A stretch of DNA of 5,001 nucleotides from Gammaproteobacteria bacterium (GTDB lineage: Bacteria > Pseudomonadota > Gammaproteobacteria > Porifericomitales > Porifericomitaceae): positions 1 through 5,001 of the forward strand of contig JAPPQA010000182.1 in the NCBI GenBank assembly GCA_028817255.1, in the 5' to 3' direction. Below are positions 1-5,001 of the stretch, in pieces. A program made the translations under genes and the position numbers. The notes beneath the pieces are model-generated. The model saw only the letters and a list, made by a program, of their open reading frames with translations. It did no database searches and had not been told where the DNA came from. Position 1 is the first letter of the stretch. Every line of letters begins with the position of its first letter.

Positions 1-136
1 CGTACAGCAGCAGCGGCCCGAGTACCGCGGCGGCCAGCGCCGCTGCGTCGCCGCCGTGCCTGAAAAAAGGCGCGGGCAGGAATCTGAACGCGCTAAGCGG
101 AGATCGCAGCCGCTGCGCTATCGCCTGCTTCCCCAT
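1..136 (-). CDS. Partial CDS, N-terminus of unidentified probable membrane protein
   Basis: Only the first 45 codons lie in the window, read leftwards from an ATG at 136-134; the rest is beyond position 1. The visible protein begins MGKQAIAQRL, continues with a basic, aromatic stretch (RFLPAPFFRHGGD) and then becomes hydrophobic (AAALAAAVLGPLLLY), as at the start of a first membrane helix. Most codons end in G or C, as in the neighbouring genes, and there is no stop, but 45 codons is weak proof in GC-rich DNA. The start is 26 nt behind the stop of the glycosyltransferase gene on the same strand, so the two are probably co-transcribed. No good Shine-Dalgarno sequence precedes the ATG. By position it could be a multi-membrane GT-C glycosyltransferase using the lipid-linked sugar made by its neighbour. 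That is inference from context; the family is not recognisable from this fragment. Confidence 0.5.
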   Translation of the reverse strand, partial: MGKQAIAQRLRSPLSAFRFLPAPFFRHGGDAAALAAAVLGPLLLY

Positions 137-162
137 GGGCGTCCCGGCAGCTCGGCGCGATG

Positions 163-1350
163 TTAATCTTCGTGGCTCCCCGACGCTCCGGCAACGTTCT
201 CCAGGCTCCCGGCCGGGGCGTGCTTGTCATCCGAATGCAGGCGATACACGTACAGATTCGCCGTCAGAAAATTGACGACGCCGCCAAGGACAACGCCGCA
301 AACGAGCGCCAACAACCGGTAGTCGGAAAAGACGGGGACAAAGGAGGTCAAGACAATGTAAGTGCCGTAGCTCACGCCGAATCCGAGCAGGCTGCTGGCT
401 ACGAACCCGGCCCATTGGCGCGCGCACGGGCGATGGCTGCGCCCGCTGAAAGACAAATTTCGATTGAGCCACCAGTTCCAGGTGACCGCCGGCCAGAACG
501 ATATAAACCGCGCCAGGCGGTGCCCCAGGCCAAGCCATTGCAGGCACAGGTAGCAGACTACATCAACGATAAAACCGCTGGCGCCCACGAAACCGAAGTA
601 CAGCATCCGCAACAAGTCCCCGAACCGGTGCAGATACAGGCGGTGCAAATGACGCAGATAGTCGAATCTCTGCCGCCAACCCATCTTGCTGTCGCCCCGG
701 TCCCGGTCTTGAAATTCATAGGGCACCTCTTTGAGCCGCGGCTGCAGGCGCACCATGAGCTCGAGCGCGATCTTGTAGCCGACGGGGCGCAGCGTACTCG
801 GTTCTGGGCCCGGCCCCGGAAGCAGCCGGCGGCGAATCGCGAAGAACCCCGACATGGGATCGGAGCAATTCACGAGCGGCAGCGTCAACACGGTCGCCAG
901 GCGCGAATTCAGAAAGCGCCACAGACCCCACGCGCGCCCGAAGGAGCCGCCGGAAACGTAGCGGCTGCCGATCGCCATGTCGCAGTCGCCATCCAGGGCG
1001 GCAAGCAGGTCCGGGATGCGTTCGGGAGGGTGCGACAGGTCGGCATCCATCACGACCACCCGCTCGCAACGGCTGAGCCGGAGCCCCTGCAACACCGCGA
1101 GAGACAGGTCCCGGGGCACAGCGCGGCGCACCTCCATGCGCACCGGCAGGCGCCGCGCCAATTCCGCGACGACGGCCTCGCTGCCATCGCCCGAGTCGTC
1201 GTCAATCAGCAGCAACTCCCACTCGATTCCGCTCCCGGACAGGGCGGCGCGTATTCGTTCGGCCAAGGTCGGGATGTTCGCCGCCTCGCGAAAGGTCGGC
1301 ACGACTATGGATACCTCCCGGGGGCGCGCGCCGCGGGCAGAACCTTGCAT
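163..1350 (-). CDS. DPMS-like family 2 glycosyltransferase with C-terminal GtrA membrane domain
   Basis: The 395-residue protein has two parts. Residues about 12-225 are a GT2 (GT-A fold) domain resembling dolichol/polyprenyl-phosphate mannose synthases: VSIVVPTFREAANIP at the start, the nucleotide-binding acidic run at D50-D52 (LIDDDSGDG), the metal-binding DAD at 102-104 within DADLSHPPE, a GSRY motif (128-131), the SDPMSGFF stretch (163-170) and the RGDSKMG loop (218-224). Residues about 248-372 form a GtrA-type domain with four predicted membrane helices (near 249-271, 279-300, 313-337, 345-367). The C-terminal 24 residues are polar. The same domain order is known from Pyrococcus furiosus DPMS. 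The likely reaction is transfer of a sugar from a nucleotide donor to polyprenyl phosphate at the cytoplasmic face; the sugar (mannose, glucose, other) cannot be told. I chose the ATG at 1350 because homology begins right after it; a GTG two codons earlier or an upstream in-frame ATG at 1494 are possible but lack family resemblance. Confidence 0.9.
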   Translation of the reverse strand: MQGSARGARPREVSIVVPTFREAANIPTLAERIRAALSGSGIEWELLLIDDDSGDGSEAVVAELARRLPVRMEVRRAVPRDLSLAVLQGLRLSRCERVVVMDADLSHPPERIPDLLAALDGDCDMAIGSRYVSGGSFGRAWGLWRFLNSRLATVLTLPLVNCSDPMSGFFAIRRRLLPGPGPEPSTLRPVGYKIALELMVRLQPRLKEVPYEFQDRDRGDSKMGWRQRFDYLRHLHRLYLHRFGDLLRMLYFGFVGASGFIVDVVCYLCLQWLGLGHRLARFISFWPAVTWNWWLNRNLSFSGRSHRPCARQWAGFVASSLLGFGVSYGTYIVLTSFVPVFSDYRLLALVCGVVLGGVVNFLTANLYVYRLHSDDKHAPAGSLENVAGASGSHED

Positions 1351-1543
1351 GGTCACCCGACCGCCGGCCGCCCGGCGCCAGCAGTCCGTTGCGGCGCCCG
1401 CGCGCCTTCGGGCATCGCGCGGCTCTCCCGGTTCGCGGCGGCCGGTTCGCGGCGGCGTTGGCGCGCGCCGGCAAGGAACGCAGGAGCGGCGCAATGCCGG
1501 CGCCGCCCGGCAGGCAGGGGAGTTCGGGTAACGCCGCCCCCCC
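1351..1543. other. Intergenic gap between sspA and the glycosyltransferase gene
   Basis: This 193-nt stretch is very GC-rich and shows no convincing -10/-35 promoter and no stem followed by a T-run. It contains a perfect 14-bp tandem duplication (1428-1455). It also contains a possible 20-codon reading frame on the minus strand (1415-1353), which ends just before the glycosyltransferase start. The glycosyltransferase reading frame stays open back to 1494, but the extra residues (arginine-, proline- and alanine-rich) look like translated GC-rich spacer, not protein. Whether transcription runs through from sspA or starts here cannot be decided by eye. Confidence 0.5.
1428..1455. repeat. Perfect 14-bp tandem duplication
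   Basis: The unit ccggttcgcggcgg occurs twice without a gap (1428-1441 and 1442-1455). It lies in the spacer upstream of the glycosyltransferase gene. Fourteen is not a multiple of three, so a change in copy number here would break any frame running through it. This agrees mildly with the region being non-coding. Confidence 0.8.
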
Positions 1544-2155
1544 TCACGCGGGTTCTCGCAATTCCTGTTCCGCCTCCGTCAGGCTGTTGACGAAGGCCTC
1601 GCGGCCGAACAGGCTCTCGGAATATTTCTTGATGCTTCTCCGCGCCAACAGCGGCAGCTTGATCCCGTAATGCGGGAGACGCCACAGCAAGGGGGCCATG
1701 CAACAGTCGGCCAGAGTGTATTCGTCGGACATGAAATAAGGCTTCCTGGAGAACACGCCGGCAAGGGCGGCGAGGTGTTCCCGCAGCACCTTGCGCGCAT
1801 CGGCGGCGGCAATCTCGTTCTCTTCGTTCAATCTTACCGTCAATTGATAGAGGTCGCGCATGACACGGTACCGCAACTGGCGGTTATGCGCCCTGGCGAC
1901 GGGGTCCACGGGCATCAAGGGCGGGTAGGGGAAGCGTTCGTCCAGATACTCGGCCATGATCTGGGGCTCGTACAATGCCAGGTCGCGGTCCACCAAAGTG
2001 AGGATGCCGTCATATGGGTTGCGTTCCGCCACCGCCTCCGGGATCTCGTTCTCGACCAGGACGATCTCCACTTCCACGTTCTTCTCTTCGAGGACGATGC
2101 GCACCATATGGTCTATGGGGTGATCGGGTCTGGAGTAAAGTTTCATCGTGGACAT
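1544..2155 (-). CDS. sspA: Stringent starvation protein A (SspA), GST-fold RNA polymerase-associated regulator
   Basis: The 203-residue protein matches E. coli SspA (212 residues) along its length. It has an N-terminal thioredoxin-like GST domain (residues about 4-82, with VRIVLEEKNV at 18-27 and EYLDERFP at 69-76) and a helical C-terminal domain carrying KPYFMSDEYTLADCCMAPLL (138-157) and the family's terminal SLTEAEQELR (191-200). In E. coli SspA binds RNA polymerase and alters promoter choice in starvation and acid stress; it has no glutathione transferase activity. Two features are unusual. The GST-fold cis-proline expected before TLVD is leucine (L52), and the pocket known from E. coli as P84-H85-Y92 reads P76-Y77-D84. 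The start is the ATG at 2155; an ATG three codons later (2146) is equally possible, as neither has a strong ribosome site. It lies 76 nt behind petC with no clear promoter between, so read-through from petABC is likely. The usual partner sspB does not follow. Confidence 0.93.
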   Translation of the reverse strand: MSTMKLYSRPDHPIDHMVRIVLEEKNVEVEIVLVENEIPEAVAERNPYDGILTLVDRDLALYEPQIMAEYLDERFPYPPLMPVDPVARAHNRQLRYRVMRDLYQLTVRLNEENEIAAADARKVLREHLAALAGVFSRKPYFMSDEYTLADCCMAPLLWRLPHYGIKLPLLARRSIKKYSESLFGREAFVNSLTEAEQELREPA

Positions 2156-2231
2156 GTACGTTACCGGATAAGGCGACGGCGCGCAGGCAAAATGCCCCGG
2201 CGGCGGCAAGGCTCCATGCCGACGTGCGGAA
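2156..2231. other. Short petC-sspA spacer
   Basis: These 76 nt hold no recognisable terminator and no promoter with acceptable -35/-10 spacing. The only small structure I see is a 4-bp stem around ggcaaaatgcc (2188-2198), too weak to matter on its own. The spacer is consistent with sspA being read from the petABC transcript. Confidence 0.4.
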
Positions 2232-2996
2232 CTATTTTATGTCGCGCCAATATTCTCTTTTCAGCAGGTAGGTAACGATAACCAGGAGCAAGAGGTAGAA
2301 ACTGACCCAGGCGCCGACGCGGCGGCGGCTTTGCTGGATCGGTTCCGAAAGGTACACCAGAAAGTTCACCAGGTCTGCCGCCAGCTCCTTGTATTCCCGC
2401 TCGTCCAGGGTGCCGGGCCGCACCAGTTCCAGCCGTTCGATGACCTGCCGCTCCTTGCCCTGCGCGTCCAACACCTTCCGGTAAACGGGCTGTTGCGCCC
2501 CCTGCAGCTCCCATAGCACGTGCGGCATGGCAGTATCCCGGAACACCAGGTTGTTGGTGCCGAAAGGGCGGCCGGGGTCTTCGTAGAAGGTCAGCAGATA
2601 CGTGTACAGCCAATCCGCCCCGCGCGAGCGCGCGACCAGGGAAAGGTCGGGGGGCGCGACCCCGAAGTACTGGGTGCCGGCCGCCTCGCTCATGGCGTTA
2701 GCCATGGTGTCTCCCGGGTTGTCGGTGCCGAACATAAAGTTCTCCCGCAGCGCCTGCTCCGGTATTCGCAAATCCCGGGCCAGCCTCTGATAGCGCATGT
2801 AGGCGGCGGCGTGGCAACCGGCGCAATAATTGACGAATACGTGCGCGCCTCTTTGCAACGAGCGGATATCGGACAGGGAGACGCTGGCCTCCATGAGGTT
2901 CCGATCCGCGGATGCCGCCAGGACTCCCCCCGGGAAAGCGAGCAGCAAAAGAGCCGGAAGCGACGCAACGCTCCGGAGGCGCCTCGCCGGCTTCAT
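2232..2996 (-). CDS. petC: Cytochrome c1, haem subunit of the bc1 complex
   Basis: The 254-residue precursor is the c-type haem subunit that passes electrons from the Rieske centre to a soluble or membrane-bound cytochrome c on the periplasmic side. A Sec signal peptide is visible: basic MKPARRLR, a leucine-rich core, and likely cleavage near VLAASA (about residue 28). The haem is attached at C58-A-G-C61-H62, with H62 as one axial ligand. Methionine M157 in TAMPHVLW is the probable sixth ligand by family position. Other hallmarks are FGVAPPDLSL (111-120) and a C-terminal membrane anchor at about 229-246, followed by basic KREYWRDIK facing the cytoplasm. C58 and C61 are the only cysteines. The length fits the proteobacterial family. 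The start ATG overlaps the petB stop in an ATGA, implying translational coupling, and only a partial Shine-Dalgarno (GGTGG) lies upstream. A longer in-frame start at 3038 would sit inside petB and precede the signal peptide, so I rejected it. Confidence 0.97.
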   Translation of the reverse strand: MKPARRLRSVASLPALLLLAFPGGVLAASADRNLMEASVSLSDIRSLQRGAHVFVNYCAGCHAAAYMRYQRLARDLRIPEQALRENFMFGTDNPGDTMANAMSEAAGTQYFGVAPPDLSLVARSRGADWLYTYLLTFYEDPGRPFGTNNLVFRDTAMPHVLWELQGAQQPVYRKVLDAQGKERQVIERLELVRPGTLDEREYKELAADLVNFLVYLSEPIQQSRRRVGAWVSFYLLLLVIVTYLLKREYWRDIK

Positions 2997-4228
2997 CGGC
3001 AGACCACCCGCTCCGGGGGGTTCCGCACCGGGTCCCACTTGCTGTAGAAGGGCATCAGAAAAAAGAACAGGAAGTAAATGACCGTGAAGAACCGGGACAT
3101 AATGGTGTAGAGCGGCGTGACGGGCTGTATGCCCAGCCAGCCGAGGAACAGGAAGCTAACCACAAAACAGGCCAGTGCCGCGCGGAACATCCAGCCCCGG
3201 TAGCGTATGGAACGGACCGGGCTGCGGTCCAGCCACGGCAACAGGAACAACAAAAAGACGGCGACGCCCATGGCCACTACGCCGAAGAGCTTGTCCGGCA
3301 CGGCGCGCAGGATGGAGTAGAAGGGCGTGAAGTACCATACCGGGGCGATGTGCTCGGGCGTCTTGAGCGGGTTGGCCGGCTCGAAGTTGGCGGGTTCCAG
3401 GAAATACCCCCCCATCTCCGGGGCGAAAAACAGCACCAACGAGAACAGCAACAGGAACACGGAGGCCCCGAAGATGTCTTTCACCGTGTAGTAAGGGTGG
3501 AAGGGGATGCCGTCGAGGGGGACTCCGTCCTGCCCCTTTTTGTCCTTGATCTCGATCCCGTCGGGGTTGTTGGAACCGGTCTCGTGCAGCGCCAGGATGT
3601 GCAGGCCCACGATCGCCAGCAGCATCAGGGGAATGGCGATCACGTGCAGCGAGAAGAAACGGTTCAGGGTGACATCGGAAACCTCGAAGTCGCCGCGAAT
3701 CCACAGTGCCAGGTCGTCGCCGATCACCGGCACCGCGCTGAACAGCGAGATGATGACCTGCGCCCCCCAGTAGGACATCTGGCCCCAGGGGAGCAGGTAG
3801 CCGAAGAACGCCTCGGCCATCAGCAGAAGGTATGCGAACATCCCCAGGATCCAGGTCAACTCGCGCGGCGACTTGTAGGAGCCGTACAGGAGCGCGCGGA
3901 ACATATGCAGATAAACGACGATGAAGAAAGCCGAGGCGCCGGTGGAGTGGAGGTAGCGAACCAGCCATCCCCAGGAGACGTCGCGCATGATGTATTCCAC
4001 CGAGGCGAAGGCCAGGTCGGCGGCGGGCTTGTAGTTCATGGTCAGCCAGATCCCGGTGACCAGCTGCATTACCAGCACCAGAAGCGACAGCGCGCCAAAG
4101 AAGTACCAGAAATTGAAGTTCTTCGGGGCGTAGTAGCGGGCGAGGTGCTCGTTCCACAGGCGGCTCAGAGGAAAGCGGAGATCGATCCACTTCAGCGCAT
4201 GGGAGAAGAGTCTGTCAGCGCGGAGCAT
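2993..4228 (-). CDS. petB: Cytochrome b subunit of the bc1 complex
   Basis: The 411-residue integral membrane protein is the core quinol-oxidising subunit, carrying haems bL and bH and the Qo and Qi sites. Eight hydrophobic helices are visible (near 42-64, 90-112, 128-148, 187-214, 253-270, 314-332, 347-365, 373-393), so it is the full-length fused type, not the split b6/subunit IV type. The four haem ligands are H94, H108, H195 and H210. Conserved stretches include LPWGQMSYWGA (146-156), LNRFFSLH (188-195), LHETGSNNPDG (214-224) and the Qo motif P296-V-W-Y299, where valine replaces the glutamate of classical PEWY. It begins 5 nt after the petA stop, with no strong Shine-Dalgarno beyond purines at the end of petA. 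It ends in an ATGA overlap with petC. This arrangement suggests coupled translation and roughly matched amounts of the three subunits. All expected ligands are present, so the protein looks functional. Confidence 0.98.
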   Translation of the reverse strand: MLRADRLFSHALKWIDLRFPLSRLWNEHLARYYAPKNFNFWYFFGALSLLVLVMQLVTGIWLTMNYKPAADLAFASVEYIMRDVSWGWLVRYLHSTGASAFFIVVYLHMFRALLYGSYKSPRELTWILGMFAYLLLMAEAFFGYLLPWGQMSYWGAQVIISLFSAVPVIGDDLALWIRGDFEVSDVTLNRFFSLHVIAIPLMLLAIVGLHILALHETGSNNPDGIEIKDKKGQDGVPLDGIPFHPYYTVKDIFGASVFLLLFSLVLFFAPEMGGYFLEPANFEPANPLKTPEHIAPVWYFTPFYSILRAVPDKLFGVVAMGVAVFLLFLLPWLDRSPVRSIRYRGWMFRAALACFVVSFLFLGWLGIQPVTPLYTIMSRFFTVIYFLFFFLMPFYSKWDPVRNPPERVVCR

Positions 4229-4233
4229 CGTCT

Positions 4234-4845
4234 TCAGGCCACTTCGGCGTCTTCGCCAATCCGGATGCGAGTGTCGCTCAGGAACCGATAACTGGGCACG
4301 ACCAGGTTGTTGGGCTGTGCCGGAACTCCCTTGTAAACGCGCCCGGCCAGATCGAAGCGCGAACCATGGCAGGGACAGAGAAAGCCGCCCTTCCAGGGCT
4401 CTTCGAAGGAGTGCGGGTCTTCCGGGCGCAGATATACCGGCGAGCAGCCCAGGTGGGTGCAGCGGCCTACGATCACCAGGTATTCGGGGCGCCGCGAACG
4501 GTGCGGGTTATGGGCGTATTCCGGCTGATTGTCGTACTCCGAGCCGGGGTCGCTGAGCGCCTCGTCGAGACTGCCGAGGGCGTCCAGCATCTCCGGGGCG
4601 CGGTGCAGCACCCATACCGGCTTGCCGCGCCATTCCACCACACGCAATTCGCCAGGCTGAAGCCCGCCGATATCCACGTCCACCGGGCGGCCGATGACCC
4701 GGGTCCTGGCGCTGGGCATCATCATGGAGAGAAAAGGCAATGCGGCCGCCGCGACCCCCGCGCCCCCGAGAACAGTGGCCACTGTGGTCAGAAATCTCCG
4801 CCGGTTCCGGTAGAAGTCGTTTTCCGTCTCGTTTTCCGTCGTCAT
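4234..4845 (-). CDS. petA: Ubiquinol-cytochrome c reductase iron-sulfur (Rieske) subunit
   Basis: The 203-residue protein is the high-potential [2Fe-2S] subunit that takes the first electron from quinol at the Qo site and swings to cytochrome c1. The N-terminus carries a twin-arginine motif (N14-R-R-R-F-L-T20) ahead of an uncleaved membrane anchor (about 22-44), as expected for folded export of Rieske proteins by Tat. The cluster-binding boxes are C129-T-H131-L-G-C134 and C157-P-C159-H160-G-S. C129, H131, C157 and H160 should bind the cluster, and C134/C159 should form the stabilising disulfide. The basal-domain run GSRFDLAGRVYKGVPA (161-176) is typical. The start is the ATG at 4845, preceded at a good distance by a G-rich Shine-Dalgarno. 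An in-frame ATG at 4938 lies upstream of the promoter -10 and adds 31 residues unlike the family, so it is rejected. It is the first gene of petABC. Confidence 0.97.
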   Translation of the reverse strand: MTTENETENDFYRNRRRFLTTVATVLGGAGVAAAALPFLSMMMPSARTRVIGRPVDVDIGGLQPGELRVVEWRGKPVWVLHRAPEMLDALGSLDEALSDPGSEYDNQPEYAHNPHRSRRPEYLVIVGRCTHLGCSPVYLRPEDPHSFEEPWKGGFLCPCHGSRFDLAGRVYKGVPAQPNNLVVPSYRFLSDTRIRIGEDAEVA

Positions 4846-4868
4846 TTCGCGCCCCCTATTTCGCGCCC
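4844..4868 (-). repeat. 11-nt direct repeat in the petA leader
   Basis: GGGCGCGAAAT (minus strand) occurs at 4868-4858 and again at 4854-4844, with a period of 14 nt. Allowing one A/G mismatch the match extends to 13 nt. The downstream copy includes most of the Shine-Dalgarno sequence and the first two bases of the start codon. It may be a slipped duplication or a control site for translation; the sequence alone does not decide. Confidence 0.7.
4852..4858 (-). promoter_or_regulatory. Ribosome binding site of petA
   Basis: On the minus strand TAGGGGG ends six bases before the ATG at 4845, the only clearly SD-like site at a good distance and the main reason for choosing that start. A second, more distant purine run (GGAGGG, 4866-4871) lies in the upstream copy of the leader repeat. 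Confidence 0.65.
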
Positions 4869-4894
4869 TCCGCGCTCCCTGAAACGAAAATGCC

Positions 4895-4903
4895 ATTATA
4901 ACA
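4895..4903 (-). promoter_or_regulatory. Extended -10 promoter for petABC
   Basis: The minus strand reads TGTTATAAT: a perfect TATAAT hexamer with the TGn extension, in the only AT-rich patch of the region. No TTGACA-like -35 sits 17 nt upstream (the hexamer there is CGGGAA), which fits an extended -10 promoter or one helped by an activator. Transcription would begin near 4888, giving a leader of about 43 nt before petA. Confidence 0.65.
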
Positions 4904-4948
4904 GATTGCGCCCCCGGTTCCCGCCCCGCCATTCCCATGCCCCCACCT

Positions 4949-5001
4949 CGCCATTCCCGCGCAGAGCTTGCCCCTGGCTTGAACAGGGGCGGGAATCCAG
5001 C
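4949..5001. repeat. Imperfect inverted repeat, possibly a dispersed REP/MITE-like element
   Basis: ATTCCCGC (4953-4960) is matched by GCGGGAAT (4989-4996). Inside lies a second, partly competing hairpin GCCCCTG (4970-4976) / CAGGGGC (4984-4990) with a 7-nt loop. The 10-mer cgccattccc at the left edge is also found at 4927-4936. Outer sequences of the form ATTCCCGC...GCGGGAATCCAG are familiar from dispersed repeats in several proteobacterial genomes (compare the ATTCCC-N8-GGGAAT dRS3 repeats of Neisseria). No T-run follows on either strand, so it does not look like a simple terminator. The element may continue beyond the window. Confidence 0.5.

Noticed and set aside
1351..1494. N-terminal extension of the glycosyltransferase to the ATG at 1494
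   Set aside because: The 48 extra residues are arginine/proline/alanine-rich spacer translation, include a 14-bp tandem duplication, and precede the normal start of the GT2 domain.
160..1590. Plus-strand open frame of 476 codons opposite the glycosyltransferase gene
   Set aside because: It is a GC-driven shadow; the minus-strand product has clear GT2 and GtrA motifs, and the plus-strand product is low-complexity with no domain signal.
2188..2198. Small hairpin ggcaaaatgcc as a petC terminator
   Set aside because: The stem is only 4 bp and no T-run follows on the minus strand.
2156..2209. N-terminal extension of sspA to the ATG at 2209
   Set aside because: The 18 extra residues do not resemble SspA N-termini; MSTMKLYSRP at 2155 fits the family.
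2912..4291. Plus-strand open frame of 459 codons opposite petB
   Set aside because: It is antisense to the well-supported cytochrome b gene; its translation is polar, rich in Q, E, H and G, matches no family I know, and arises from the codon bias of petB.
4846..4938. Longer petA start at the ATG at 4938
   Set aside because: It would lie upstream of the -10 element and adds 31 residues before the Tat motif that are unlike Rieske proteins; the ATG at 4845 has a proper Shine-Dalgarno.
4953..4996. Inverted repeat as a rho-independent terminator of an upstream gene
   Set aside because: There is no run of T after the stem on either strand, and the stem is interrupted by a competing inner hairpin.

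Overview
This GC-rich window holds a cytochrome bc1 (complex III) operon and the genes that follow it, all read on the minus strand. The layout points to a proteobacterium, most likely gammaproteobacterial and possibly betaproteobacterial. The reasons are: separate Rieske, cytochrome b and cytochrome c1 genes in the order petA-petB-petC, an sspA gene directly behind them, a PVWY rather than PEWY Qo-site motif in cytochrome b, and a Tat-type Rieske N-terminus. The species cannot be named from the sequence alone.

Reading in the direction of transcription (right to left): 4846-5001 is the upstream region. It has an inverted repeat around ATTCCCGC/GCGGGAAT at the window edge, a perfect extended -10 promoter (TGTTATAAT on the minus strand), a short leader carrying an 11-nt direct repeat, and a Shine-Dalgarno sequence. 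Then come petA (Rieske, 4845-4234), petB (cytochrome b, 4228-2993) and petC (cytochrome c1, 2996-2232). The junctions are tight: a 5-nt gap, then a 4-nt ATGA overlap. After 76 nt comes sspA (2155-1544), a GST-fold stringent starvation protein A. After a further 193 nt comes a DPMS-like family 2 glycosyltransferase fused to a C-terminal GtrA membrane domain (1350-163). At the left edge is the beginning of another minus-strand gene (136 to beyond position 1), whose visible part turns hydrophobic.

PetA, PetB and PetC together form the quinol:cytochrome c oxidoreductase of the cytoplasmic membrane. All metal and haem ligands expected of the three subunits are present, so the complex looks functional. 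SspA is an RNA-polymerase-associated regulator that commonly sits behind petABC in these bacteria. Its usual partner sspB is not the next gene here. The glycosyltransferase probably makes a polyprenyl-phosphate-linked sugar for cell-envelope glycosylation and appears to begin a separate functional block.

I see no mobile element, CRISPR array, RNA gene or convincing rho-independent terminator, and no evidence of an undescribed multi-gene system. The points most worth a second look are substitutions in SspA (loss of the GST-fold cis-proline and changes in its functional pocket), the repeated leader of petA, and the 193-nt gap before the glycosyltransferase, which contains a 14-bp tandem duplication and a possible 20-codon upstream ORF.
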